NCBI RefSeq assembly: GCF_035555955.1 | Contig: NZ_DATMGA010000018.1 | Span: forward strand, 1-64,000 | Direction of reading: 5' to 3' | Source of the DNA: Eoetvoesia sp035555955 | Lineage (GTDB): Bacteria; Pseudomonadota; Gammaproteobacteria; Burkholderiales; Burkholderiaceae_B | Length of the DNA: 64,000 bases | Shown here: piece by piece, positions 34,045 through 42,700 of the stretch | Layout of the letters: each line of letters begins with the position of its first letter | Numbering within the stretch: position 1 is the first letter of the stretch | Program-made: the position numbers and the translations under genes | The notes under the pieces: model-generated | Seen by the model: the letters and a program-made list of their open reading frames with translations, nothing else | Told to the model about the DNA's origin: nothing | The model's database searches: none

Positions 34045-35427
34045 TCAGGCCGGCGCGACGTTCTGGTTCATGTGAAAGAGATTGTCCGGATCGTACCGGC
34101 GCTTGACCTGCGCCAGACGTTCGTAGTTCGGGCCGTAAGCCGAATGTATGCGTTCGCCTTCGTCGGCGGTCAGGAAGTTGACATAGACGCCGCCGGTGGC
34201 AAAAGGGGACGAGGCCTTGAAGAAATCGCGCGCCCAGTTTATGCAGCGGGCATCGTCGGCCCGGCTTTCCCAGCGGGCGTGGACATTCATGATGAACCGC
34301 GCGTCGCGGTGGGCGTAGGCGGCGGAGTCCGGCGCGGGTCGCATGGTCGCGCCGCCGATGGCGCCGAAAAAAATTTCGCATTGGGGCGATGGAAGCGTCT
34401 GGGCGTATTGAATCGCGACGTCGAACAAGCCGTCCTCGAGCTTGGACAGGTTGTGCGACTTCCAGTAGTTGCGCGCTCCCGGCGCGAGCAGGGGGTCGAA
34501 GGCCCGTTGCCAGGCAACGTAAGGCTGGATGCCCACGTGCTCGCCCAGCAGTGTCCCGAATTTGCGCATGGGCTCGATGAGCGGCTCGCCGGCCTTGGCG
34601 TTGCCGGCGTAGAAAAGCGCCAGACCAAGTATGGGCTTGCCATGGACGTTTTCGGGCAGGAACGGCAGGGGCGGGGCATTGCGCAGCAACGCCCAGACCG
34701 AAAGCTCTTCCGGTGCGGCATCCGCAAACTGCCGGTATTGCTGAAGTATGCGCCGGGCTTCGGCAATCGGGTACACCATGAGTCCGCTCAGCACGTCGGG
34801 GCCCACGGGGTGCAGACGAAACTCGAATCGGGTCACGACGCCGAAATTCCCGCCACCGCCGCGCAGCGCCCAGAAAAGGTCGGGATGCTGGGCGGTGTCG
34901 GCCTGCAGGACTTCGCCGCTGGCGGTTACCACTTCGGTGGACTCGAGGTTGTCGACGGTCATGCCGTACTTGCGGCTCAGCCAGCCGAAGCCTCCGCCCA
35001 GCGTAAGGCCGGCGACTCCGGTGGTGGAATTGATGCCCAGCGGCGTGGCCAGGCCATGAGCCTGGGCTGCGGCATCGAAGTCGGCAAGAGTGGCTCCACC
35101 CTCTACCGTGGCGCGCTGCTTGTCGGGTTGTATGGCGGCGGCTTTCATGGAAGAAAGATCGATGACGATGCCGTCGTCGCACAGGGCGCTGCCGGCTATA
35201 TTGTGGCCGCCGCCCCGGACGGCGAGCACGAGCTTATGATTCCGTGCGAAGTTTACGGCTTCGATGACGTCGGCCGTCGCGGCGCAGCGGACGATTGCCG
35301 CCGGCCGCTTGTCGATCATGGCATTCCAGATGACGCGCGCCGTGTCATAGGCGGTATCGCCGGGGACAAGGATTTCTCCCTGGAGATTGCCTTTCAGTTT
35401 TGTGAAATCCGTGGCTTGCACATTCAT
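34045..35427 (-). CDS. FAD-binding oxidoreductase with berberine-bridge-like C-terminus
   Basis: 460 residues. The PCMH-type FAD domain has LAVRGGGHNIAGSALCDDG near 68-86, where the His is the usual covalent flavin site, and GVAGLTLGGGFGWLSRKYG near 136-155. The Cys that makes the second flavin bond in bicovalent members is replaced (GINSTTGVAG), so at most one link is expected. The C-terminus YGPNYERLAQVKRRYDPDNLF is the BBE motif. Such enzymes oxidize sugars, alkaloids or other alcohols; substrate unknown. GGAG precedes the ATG at 35427. Confidence 0.87.
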   Translation of the reverse strand: MNVQATDFTKLKGNLQGEILVPGDTAYDTARVIWNAMIDKRPAAIVRCAATADVIEAVNFARNHKLVLAVRGGGHNIAGSALCDDGIVIDLSSMKAAAIQPDKQRATVEGGATLADFDAAAQAHGLATPLGINSTTGVAGLTLGGGFGWLSRKYGMTVDNLESTEVVTASGEVLQADTAQHPDLFWALRGGGGNFGVVTRFEFRLHPVGPDVLSGLMVYPIAEARRILQQYRQFADAAPEELSVWALLRNAPPLPFLPENVHGKPILGLALFYAGNAKAGEPLIEPMRKFGTLLGEHVGIQPYVAWQRAFDPLLAPGARNYWKSHNLSKLEDGLFDVAIQYAQTLPSPQCEIFFGAIGGATMRPAPDSAAYAHRDARFIMNVHARWESRADDARCINWARDFFKASSPFATGGVYVNFLTADEGERIHSAYGPNYERLAQVKRRYDPDNLFHMNQNVAPA

Positions 35428-35848
35428 GGTCTTCTCCCACAGTGCGTTGTTGCCAATTGCGCTTGATGTCGCAAACGCAAAACCCGCATGGCGTCCAGTC
35501 GAGTCGTTGGCGACTGGATACGCTACGCATTCGTCTGAGCGTCCGGGCTCCCGCAATTTGAAGCGAGTGTCGTCCGGAAGGGGCGGCCGTGCGGGAGTCT
35601 GTTTGATGGCCAGTGGAGGCTGCCGGTTCGATGAGGGGTGCATGCAAAGACTGGGCCCTGCGCCGCGGCATCGGAGTCTGCCTGCCGCCATTGTAGTTCC
35701 GGGCAGGCGGCGCAACCACGATTTTTATGTTAACGGAAGCCTTGGTCGAGGCGGGCTGCGTGCGTCCGGCCGCCTGGACATGCGGCGCAGGGGGCGAGCC
35801 CAGGCATTGGGATTAGACCTTCAGGACTAGACCATTTGGCCGGGTTCG
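35428..35848. other. Gene-free gap, 421 bp
   Basis: Between dut (downstream) and the FAD oxidase (same strand). Open frames here are shadows without recognisable domains. A hairpin TCCAGTCG (35494-35501) with CGACTGGA (35511-35518) lies about 70 bases before the oxidase start and could be an operator. TGCCTGCCGCC and GGCAGGCGGC (about 35678-35711) form a looser dyad. Nothing else recognised. Confidence 0.5.
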
Positions 35849-36298
35849 CTAGGCTCGCCCTGTGCTGCCGAATCCTCCGGCGCCGCGTTCGCTGCCCTCG
35901 AAGTCGTCGACGACCTCGAACTGCACTTGCTGGACGGGGACGATGATCAGTTGCGCCAGGCGCTCCATGGGTTCGAGCACGAATTCGTTTTGTCCGCGGT
36001 TCCAGACGGATACCATCAGCGGCCCCTGGTAGTCGGAATCGATGAGTCCCACCAGATTGCCCAGAACGATGCCGTGCTTGTGGCCCAGCCCGGAGCGCGG
36101 AAGAATCATGGCGGCGTAGCCGGGATCGGCGATATGGATGGACAGGCCCGTCGGCACCAGGGTCGTGGCGCCGGGCGCCAGCGTTACGGACTCATCCAGG
36201 CAGGCGCGCAGATCCAACCCCGCCGAGCCTTGCGTGGCATAGGCGGGAAGGCAATCGTTCATGCGGGAGTCGAGGATTTTCAGCGCAATTTTTTTCAC
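35849..36298 (-). CDS. dut: dUTP diphosphatase
   Basis: Hydrolyses dUTP to keep uracil out of DNA and feed dTMP synthesis. 149 residues from a GTG at 36298, where VKKIALKILDSRM aligns with the E. coli start MKKIDVKILDPRV. Motifs in order: GSAGLDLRA, PRSGLGHKHG, GLIDSDYQGPLMVSVWNRG, and the C-terminal RGAGGFGSTGR that closes the active site. Follows coaBC after 79 bases, the common dfp-dut order. Confidence 0.96.
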   Translation of the reverse strand: MKKIALKILDSRMNDCLPAYATQGSAGLDLRACLDESVTLAPGATTLVPTGLSIHIADPGYAAMILPRSGLGHKHGIVLGNLVGLIDSDYQGPLMVSVWNRGQNEFVLEPMERLAQLIIVPVQQVQFEVVDDFEGSERGAGGFGSTGRA

Positions 36299-36377
36299 GG
36301 TGCGATTCAAGTTGTGAGGTGGAAGGGGAAAGCGGTTGCCGCCCGGCGGAGGGCGGCGTGGAAAAGCCTTGTTGGCG

Positions 36378-37583
36378 TTATGCCTTGCGGTCAGGCAGGC
36401 GCTTGGCAATGGCCTGGACGAGCTGCCTGGCCGCCTGCAGCTTCGGCAGCAAGGGCAGGGTATGCGCGCCGGTATCGTCGAACAGGACGAAAGTGGTGTC
36501 GTCGGCATTCATGGCCTGCTGGGCCAGGTTGCCCACCAGCAGCGGAATGCCTTTGCGCCGGCGCTTGGCTTCGGCGTGCTCGTTCAGGTTCTCGGTTTCG
36601 GCGGCAAAGCCCACGCACCACGGTCCGTTCTGCAGGGCGGCGACTTCGGCGAGGATGTCGGGATTCAGGGCGAATTGCAGCGTCGGCGCCTGGCCGTCGG
36701 CGGATTTCTTGAGCTTGTTTTCGCTGGCGTTGCTGACATGCCAGTCGGCGACGGCGGCAACCGAAATGAAGATATCCGCGGTGAAGGCCTGCTGCATGAC
36801 GGCGCCATGCATGTCGCGGGCGCTTTCCACATCGATGCGCGCGACTCCGTAAGGAGCGGCCAGGGCGGTGGGGCCCGAGATCAGGGTTACGTCGGCGCCC
36901 GCCTCGCGCAGCGCCTGGGCAATGGCATAGCCTGTCTTGCCGGAGGACCGGTTGGTAATGGCGCGCACCGGATCGATGGGTTCGCAGGTCGGGCCGGCGG
37001 TGACGACGACGCGCTTTCCCGCCAGCACTTTGGGCTGCTCGAAGGCGATCAGCTCCGCCAGGATTTCCTGTGGCTCGAGCATGCGGCCGTCGCCGATTTC
37101 GCCGCAGGCCTGGTCGCCGCTGGCGGGCCCCAGCACCGATGCGCCATCGGCCTTCAGTTGGGCGATATTGCGCTGGGTGGCCGGATGCTGCCACATCTCG
37201 CGGTTCATGGCCGGCACGACCAGCAGGGGGCAGGAACCCTTGGCTACGCATAGCGTGGAAAGCAGATCGTCCGCCAGTCCATGGGCCAGCTTGGCGATGA
37301 AATCGGTGCTGGCTGGAGCGATGAGGATGGCATCGGCGCCGCGGGTGAGGTTGATGTGCGCCATGGAGTTTGGAATGCGGGCATCCCAGGTGTCCAGATA
37401 CACCGGCCGGCCCGACAGGGCCTGCATGGTGGTGGGGGTGATGAAGTGCGTGGCCGCCTCGGTCATGACCACGTCGATCACGGCGCCTTGCTCGAGCATG
37501 CGCCGCACCAGTTCGGCGATCTTGTAGCAGGCGATGCCGCCGGTAAGGCCTATGACATATCGTTTGTGGTCGAGATCGGGCAT
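36378..37583 (-). CDS. coaBC: Bifunctional phosphopantothenoylcysteine decarboxylase / phosphopantothenate-cysteine ligase
   Basis: Two consecutive steps of coenzyme A synthesis. 401 residues. The FMN-dependent decarboxylase half starts LTGGIACYKIAELVRRM, with HINLTRGADAILIAPAS and PAMNREMW containing the conserved Asn of the active site. The ligase half begins about residue 185 with VVVTAGPTCEPIDPVRAITN and has SSGKTGYAIAQA. Lies between lspA (45 bases) and dut on the same strand. Confidence 0.96.
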   Translation of the reverse strand: MPDLDHKRYVIGLTGGIACYKIAELVRRMLEQGAVIDVVMTEAATHFITPTTMQALSGRPVYLDTWDARIPNSMAHINLTRGADAILIAPASTDFIAKLAHGLADDLLSTLCVAKGSCPLLVVPAMNREMWQHPATQRNIAQLKADGASVLGPASGDQACGEIGDGRMLEPQEILAELIAFEQPKVLAGKRVVVTAGPTCEPIDPVRAITNRSSGKTGYAIAQALREAGADVTLISGPTALAAPYGVARIDVESARDMHGAVMQQAFTADIFISVAAVADWHVSNASENKLKKSADGQAPTLQFALNPDILAEVAALQNGPWCVGFAAETENLNEHAEAKRRRKGIPLLVGNLAQQAMNADDTTFVLFDDTGAHTLPLLPKLQAARQLVQAIAKRLPDRKA

Positions 37584-37628
37584 GGTGGGCTTTTCGGGTA
37601 TGGCCGGAAGGCCGGAGTGGAAGGGCGT

Positions 37629-38171
37629 TCAGGCTGCCTTGCGGGCCTTGCTGCGGCGTTCCCGCCGTATGCGCAGCACTTCGTCCAGCAGCAGCAGCGC
37701 TGCGCCGCACGTAATGGCGACATCCGCGACATTGAACGCCGGAAAATACCAACTATTCCAATAAAACAGCAAAAAATCAATCACGTGCCCGTGCTGCATG
37801 CGATCCACCAGATTGCCGACGGCGCCGCCCAGAATGGCCATCAGCGAGCTGCAGAACAGCAACTGGCCGGGGGAGCGGCGCAGCAGATTGACGATCAGGC
37901 CGGCCGCGCCCAGGGCGATGGCCGTGAACAGCCATCGCTGCCATCCGTGTCCGTCGGCCAGGAAACTGAAGGCGGCACCGGGGTTGTACAGCAGGGTGAT
38001 GTTGAAGAACGGCAGCAGATGCCAGCGCTCGCCATAGGCAAGGTGCGAATCCACGTAGCCTTTCGTCAGTTGGTCCAGCACGACGATGATCAGGGCGCCC
38101 AGCATCCAGGCCCAGAACCGCCGCGTCTTGCGCACCTTGGCCGCTGTGCGTGCGGGCTTGTCGCTATGCAT
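37629..38171 (-). CDS. lspA: Lipoprotein signal peptidase
   Basis: Cleaves prolipoproteins after lipidation; substrates in this window include PqiC. 180 residues, four membrane helices. Catalytic aspartates are visible in GGAVGNLVDRMQHGHVIDF and FNVADVAITCG; the upstream conserved NPGAAF is present. The ATG at 38171 overlaps the end of ileS by 8 bases, the classic ileS-lspA coupling. N-terminal cytoplasmic tail of about 20 basic residues. Confidence 0.96.
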   Translation of the reverse strand: MHSDKPARTAAKVRKTRRFWAWMLGALIIVVLDQLTKGYVDSHLAYGERWHLLPFFNITLLYNPGAAFSFLADGHGWQRWLFTAIALGAAGLIVNLLRRSPGQLLFCSSLMAILGGAVGNLVDRMQHGHVIDFLLFYWNSWYFPAFNVADVAITCGAALLLLDEVLRIRRERRSKARKAA

Positions 38172-41001
38172 GGCGGCGCGGTTCGCCCGAACCGAACAGG
38201 TTGTCGTCGCAGCGTCCGCAGAGCGTCGGGTGATCCGGATTGCGGCCGACGTCGGCGCGATGGTGCCAGCATCGTTCGCATTTCGGCGCGCCGCTGGGTG
38301 CAACCTGCACGCGTAGTTCCTGGGCGGTGGGATGCACGGTTGCGCGCGATACGATCAGGACGAAGCGCAAGTCGTCTTCGAGGGAAAGCAGCATGTCGTA
38401 GTCGTCGCCGCCGGCATAGATGTCCAGTTCGGCCGCCAGGGATGAGCCGATTTCGCCGGTGGCGCGCACGTCTTCGATCTTGCGCATGGCTTCGGCGCGG
38501 ATTTCCCGCAGGCGCTGCCATTTCGCGGTGAGTTCAGCCGCGTCCACCTGGTCGGGCAGGGCGTGGAACAGTTCGGTGAAGATGCTGGGCGTGTCGCCTT
38601 GCCCATGCAGGTCCTTCCAGGCCTCTTCGGCGGTGAACGACAAAACGGGCGCCATCAGCTTGAGCAGCGCGTGCGTAATATGGTACAGCGCGGTCTGCGC
38701 CGAGCGGCGGGCCAGGCTGTTCTGGCCGGCGGTGTACAGCCTGTCCTTGAGGACATCCAGGTAAAAGGCCCCAAGGTCTTCAGAACAGAAAATCTGCAGG
38801 CGCGATACCGCAGGGTGGAACTCGTAGCGCTTGTAGTTGGCCAGGGTTTCCTTTTGCATCTGTTCGGTCATGGCCAGCGCGTAACGGTCGATCTCGAACA
38901 TCTGGTCCAGCGGCACGGCATTGGCGTGAACGTCGAAATCGACGACATTGCCCAGCAGGAACTTGAGCGTGTTACGGATGCGGCGATAGCCTTCGACCAC
39001 GCGCTTGAGGATTTCGTCGGAAATCGACAGTTCGCCCGAGTAGTCGGTGGAGGCTGTCCAGAGGCGCAGGATTTCGGCGCCCAGCGAGTCGGAGACTTTT
39101 TGCGGGGCGATGACGTTGCCGACGGACTTGCTCATCTTGCGGCCCTGGCCGTCCACCACGAAGCCGTGGGTCAGCAGGGCCTTGTAGGGCGGCGCGCCGT
39201 ACAGCATGCAACTGGTCAGCAGGGACGAGTGGAACCAGCCGCGATGCTGGTCGGAGCCTTCCAGGTAAAGGTCGGCCGGCCATTTGAGCTCGTCGGCGTG
39301 CGAGCCTTTGAACGCATGGTCTTTTCCGCCCAGAACGGTGGCGTGCGTGGTGCCCGAGTCGAACCAGACATCCAGCGTATCGCGATTCTTTTCGTAGTGC
39401 TCGGCGTCGTCGCCCAGCAACTCGCGCGGATCCAGCGATTGCCAGGCTTCGATGCCGTTCTTCTCGACGCGCAGGGCGACTTCTTCGAGCAGTTCCACCG
39501 TGCGCGGGTGCAGCTCGCCGGTTTCCTTGTGCACGAAGAAAGCCATGGGCACGCCCCACTGGCGCTGGCGTGAGAGTGTCCAGTCGGGGCGGTTGGCGAT
39601 CATGGCATGCAGGCGCGCGCGTCCCCAGGCGGGGTAGAACTCGGTCTGGTCTATGCCGGCCAGGGCCGATTCGCGCAGCGTCTTGCCTTCCTTGGGCTGC
39701 CGGTCCATGCCGGCGAACCACTGGCTGGTCGCGCGATAGATGATGGGCGTCTTGTGCCGCCAGCAGTGCATATAGCTGTGGCTTTGCATTTCGTGCTTGA
39801 GCAGTGCGCCGGCGTTGTCCAGCGCCTTGACGATTTCGGGGTTGGCTTTCCAGATCATGAGTCCGCCAAACAACGGCAGGCTGTCCACATAATGGCCGTT
39901 GCCCATGACGGGGCCGATTATCTGGTCGTCGGGCAGGCCGTGGGCCTTGCACGAAATAAAGTCGTCCACGCCATAGGCCGGCGCCGAATGCACGACGCCG
40001 GTACCGGCGTCCAGGGACACATAATCGGCCAGATAAATGGGCGACATGCGCTGATAGCCGGGGTCGGCGTCGTAAAGCGGGTGCTTGAACTCCAGGTTGG
40101 CCAGGGCCGAGCCCGTCGTCGTGGCGATGACCGTGCCGCTCAATTGCCATTGTTCCAGGCAGGGGGCGACGAGGTCCTTGGCCAGCAGCAGCAGGGGGCC
40201 GGTAGCGCGGGGCTGGTCGAGCCTGACCAGGGAGTACTCGATTTCGGGGTGTACGTTGAGGGCCTGGTTGGCCGGCAGCGTCCAGGGCGTGGTGGTCCAG
40301 ATGACGACCGCGCCGTCGTCGATCTGCTCCAGCCCGAAGGCGCGGGCCAGTTTTTCCTTGTCGCCGAACTTGAAGGCGACATGCACCGCCGGATCCTTGC
40401 GGTCGGCATATTCGACCTCGGCCTCGGCCAGGGCCGAGCCGCAGTCGAAGCACCAGTTCACCGGCTTCAGGCCCCGGAACACATAGCCTTTGTCCATGAT
40501 GCGGGCCAGCACGCGAAGCTCATCGGCTTCGTTGCTGTGATTCATGGTGAGATACGGGCGGTCCCAGTCGGCCAGGACGCCCAGGCGCTTGAAGTCCCGG
40601 CGCTGGCGGTCGATTTGCTCATGGGCGTAGGCGCGCGCCTTGGACTGGACTTCAGCCACCGGCAGGTGCTTGCCGTATTTTTTTTCGATCTGGATTTCGA
40701 TGGGCATGCCGTGGCAATCCCAGCCCGGCACATAGTGCGCGTCGTAGCCCGCCATGGAGCGGCTTTTGACGATGATGTCCTTCAGGATCTTGTTGACGGC
40801 ATGGCCGATGTGGATGTCGCCGTTGGCATACGGCGGGCCGTCGTGCAGCACGAACTTGGGGCGTCCCTTGCTGGCGGCGCGGATGGCCGCATACACCTTT
40901 TTTTCTTCCCATTCGGCAATCCATCCCGGCTCGCGCTTGGCCAGGTTGCCGCGCATGGGAAAGGGGGATTCGGGCAAGTTCAGAGTGTTTCTATAGTCCA
41001 T
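38164..41001 (-). CDS. ileS: Isoleucyl-tRNA synthetase
   Basis: Charges tRNA-Ile. 945 residues from ATG 41001 (MDYRNTLNLPES fits the family start). HIGH motif in PYANGDIHIGHAV near 59-72, KMSKS in GRKMSKSVGN near 605, and a C-terminal zinc ribbon CERCWHH...CGRCDDNLFG. The editing domain lies between. The start overlaps the ribF stop region by 11 bases with no clear ribosome site, implying coupling; an in-frame ATG 11 codons earlier is possible. Confidence 0.97.
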   Translation of the reverse strand: MDYRNTLNLPESPFPMRGNLAKREPGWIAEWEEKKVYAAIRAASKGRPKFVLHDGPPYANGDIHIGHAVNKILKDIIVKSRSMAGYDAHYVPGWDCHGMPIEIQIEKKYGKHLPVAEVQSKARAYAHEQIDRQRRDFKRLGVLADWDRPYLTMNHSNEADELRVLARIMDKGYVFRGLKPVNWCFDCGSALAEAEVEYADRKDPAVHVAFKFGDKEKLARAFGLEQIDDGAVVIWTTTPWTLPANQALNVHPEIEYSLVRLDQPRATGPLLLLAKDLVAPCLEQWQLSGTVIATTTGSALANLEFKHPLYDADPGYQRMSPIYLADYVSLDAGTGVVHSAPAYGVDDFISCKAHGLPDDQIIGPVMGNGHYVDSLPLFGGLMIWKANPEIVKALDNAGALLKHEMQSHSYMHCWRHKTPIIYRATSQWFAGMDRQPKEGKTLRESALAGIDQTEFYPAWGRARLHAMIANRPDWTLSRQRQWGVPMAFFVHKETGELHPRTVELLEEVALRVEKNGIEAWQSLDPRELLGDDAEHYEKNRDTLDVWFDSGTTHATVLGGKDHAFKGSHADELKWPADLYLEGSDQHRGWFHSSLLTSCMLYGAPPYKALLTHGFVVDGQGRKMSKSVGNVIAPQKVSDSLGAEILRLWTASTDYSGELSISDEILKRVVEGYRRIRNTLKFLLGNVVDFDVHANAVPLDQMFEIDRYALAMTEQMQKETLANYKRYEFHPAVSRLQIFCSEDLGAFYLDVLKDRLYTAGQNSLARRSAQTALYHITHALLKLMAPVLSFTAEEAWKDLHGQGDTPSIFTELFHALPDQVDAAELTAKWQRLREIRAEAMRKIEDVRATGEIGSSLAAELDIYAGGDDYDMLLSLEDDLRFVLIVSRATVHPTAQELRVQVAPSGAPKCERCWHHRADVGRNPDHPTLCGRCDDNLFGSGEPRRHA

Positions 41002-41956
41002 GGAGGGCAAAATATTCGCGGGCGTTTTGCGCATCTTTATCGATGGCGGAAATCATGGTGGGCAGGTCGGGAAATTTTTCTTCGTCCCGAAGGTATTCGA
41101 GGAATTCGATGCGTGCCAGTTTACCGTATGCATCGACGTGGCAATCCAGCAGATGCACCTCGAGCAGGATGCGGCCGGCGTTGGATACGGTGGGGCGCAC
41201 GCCCAGGCTGGCAACGCCATTGATGGGGTGGCCGGCCAGTCCGTGGGCGCGCACCACGTATACGCCCGAGCGCGCCGCGCACAGCTGGGGCACGCGCAGG
41301 TTGAGAGTGGGGTAGCCCAGGGTTCGCCCGAGCTTCTGGCCATGGATGATGTGGCCGCTTATGCGGTAGGCGTGGCCCAGCAGGTGCTCGGCGCGCTCCA
41401 GGTTGCCCACGGCCAGGGCGGTGCGCACTTCCGAACTGGATATCCGGTAGCCGTGCTCGTCGAGCACGTCGGTAATGGTTTCAACCTCGAAGCCGTATTG
41501 CTTGCCGGTGCGGCGCAGCAGGTCGACGTCGCCCATGCGCTTGTGGCCGAAGCGGAAGTCCTCGCCCACCAGCAGCCAGCGGGTGTTCAGACCCTGGACG
41601 AGCAGAGACTTGATGAAATCTTCGGCGCTCATGTCGGACAGCGCCTGGTTGAAGTGCTCGAGAAGTATCTGGTCGATGTTCAGGCGGGCGATGGCCCAGA
41701 CCTTGTCGCGCAGGCTGCTGATTTGTGTGGGGATGAGTTCGGGCCGCTGGCCGCGCATGGCGAAATAGGCGCGCGGATGCGGCTGGAAGGTCATGACGGT
41801 GGAAGCCAGGCCGCGTTCGCGGGCCAATTGGCCGACTTGTGTCAGGATGGCCTGGTGGCCGCGGTGGACGCCGTCGAAATTGCCGATGGTTACCGCGCTG
41901 GGGCGGTCGCTATCGTGACGGGGAAGGGTGCGATAAATTATTGGGGCAGGTTTCAC
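40991..41956 (-). CDS. ribF: Bifunctional riboflavin kinase / FAD synthetase
   Basis: Makes FMN then FAD. 321 residues from a GTG at 41956. Nucleotidyltransferase motif TIGNFDGVHRGHQAIL near 23-38, VGEDFRFGHKRMGDV near 120, and the kinase domain from about 185 with GRTLGYPTLNLRV and EVHLLDCHVDAYGK. First gene of the ribF-ileS-lspA-coaBC-dut series, divergent from purN with 47 bases between. No FMN riboswitch is seen upstream. Confidence 0.95.
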   Translation of the reverse strand: MKPAPIIYRTLPRHDSDRPSAVTIGNFDGVHRGHQAILTQVGQLARERGLASTVMTFQPHPRAYFAMRGQRPELIPTQISSLRDKVWAIARLNIDQILLEHFNQALSDMSAEDFIKSLLVQGLNTRWLLVGEDFRFGHKRMGDVDLLRRTGKQYGFEVETITDVLDEHGYRISSSEVRTALAVGNLERAEHLLGHAYRISGHIIHGQKLGRTLGYPTLNLRVPQLCAARSGVYVVRAHGLAGHPINGVASLGVRPTVSNAGRILLEVHLLDCHVDAYGKLARIEFLEYLRDEEKFPDLPTMISAIDKDAQNAREYFALHGL

Positions 41957-42003
41957 GTCTGAGAGTTTACAATTTTACGTTGTCCAGCTCAGGAAATTAT
42001 ATT

Positions 42004-42687
42004 TTGTTTGCCGTAAATTCTCCCTCTTGCCGTTTCGTCGTATTGATTTCCGGGCGTGGATCCAACCTGCAGGCCATCGTCCAGGCGCTACGGGAAAGGG
42101 TGCCTTCGGCGCAGGTCTGCGCCGTCATTGCCAACACAGCGGGCGCGCAGGGCCTGGCCTGGGCCAGCGAGCAAGGAATAACGGCTACACTTGTGCCGCA
42201 CGGCGACTACGCCACGCGCAACCAGTTCGACCAGGCCCTGGCCGGCGCCATTGACGCCCATCGGCCCGACTACGTGCTGTTGGCGGGCTTTATGCGTATT
42301 TTGACCGACGAATTCGTCGAGCACTTCAGTGGCCGGCTGATCAACGTCCACCCTTCGCTGCTGCCTTCTTTTCCCGGCCTGCATACGCATCGCCAGGCAC
42401 TCGAGGCCGGTGTGCAATGGCACGGCTGCACGGTGCATTTCGTCACGCCGACGCTCGACCACGGCCCCATCATCGCCCAGGGCATCGTTCCGGTGCTGGC
42501 CGACGATACGCCTGCGTCGTTGGCCGAGCGCCTGCTGGAAGTGGAGCACCAGGTGTATGCGCAAGTGGCGTGCTGGCTGGCCGAAGGGCGGGTAACGCTG
42601 GATGCCCGGCAGCGCGTTCAGGTACAAGGCGTTCCGACCCGTTCCTATATGAATATGATTGCGCCGCAAGGCGCGCAGGCTGAATAA
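42004..42687 (+). CDS. purN: Phosphoribosylglycinamide formyltransferase
   Basis: Transfers formyl from 10-formyl-THF to GAR in purine synthesis. 227 residues. VVLISGRGSNLQAIVQA near 13-29, the catalytic Asn/His region FSGRLINVHPSLLPSFPGLHTHRQAL near 113-138, and the Asp of TPTLDHGPIIAQ. The start is a TTG at 42004 with AGGAA eight bases upstream; no ATG or GTG exists near the first conserved residue, and the longer open frame is the shadow of ribF. Confidence 0.92.
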   Translation: MFAVNSPSCRFVVLISGRGSNLQAIVQALRERVPSAQVCAVIANTAGAQGLAWASEQGITATLVPHGDYATRNQFDQALAGAIDAHRPDYVLLAGFMRILTDEFVEHFSGRLINVHPSLLPSFPGLHTHRQALEAGVQWHGCTVHFVTPTLDHGPIIAQGIVPVLADDTPASLAERLLEVEHQVYAQVACWLAEGRVTLDARQRVQVQGVPTRSYMNMIAPQGAQAE

Positions 42688-42700
42688 ATAAAGGCAGACT

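Noticed and set aside
35387..35830. 147-codon plus-strand frame in the gap before the FAD oxidase
   Set aside because: Arg/Gly-rich shadow composition, partly antisense to the oxidase start, no motif.
41839..42003. N-terminal extension of PurN to 282 residues
   Set aside because: The extension is antisense to ribF and unlike PurN; the TTG at 42004 with AGGAA upstream fits the family length.
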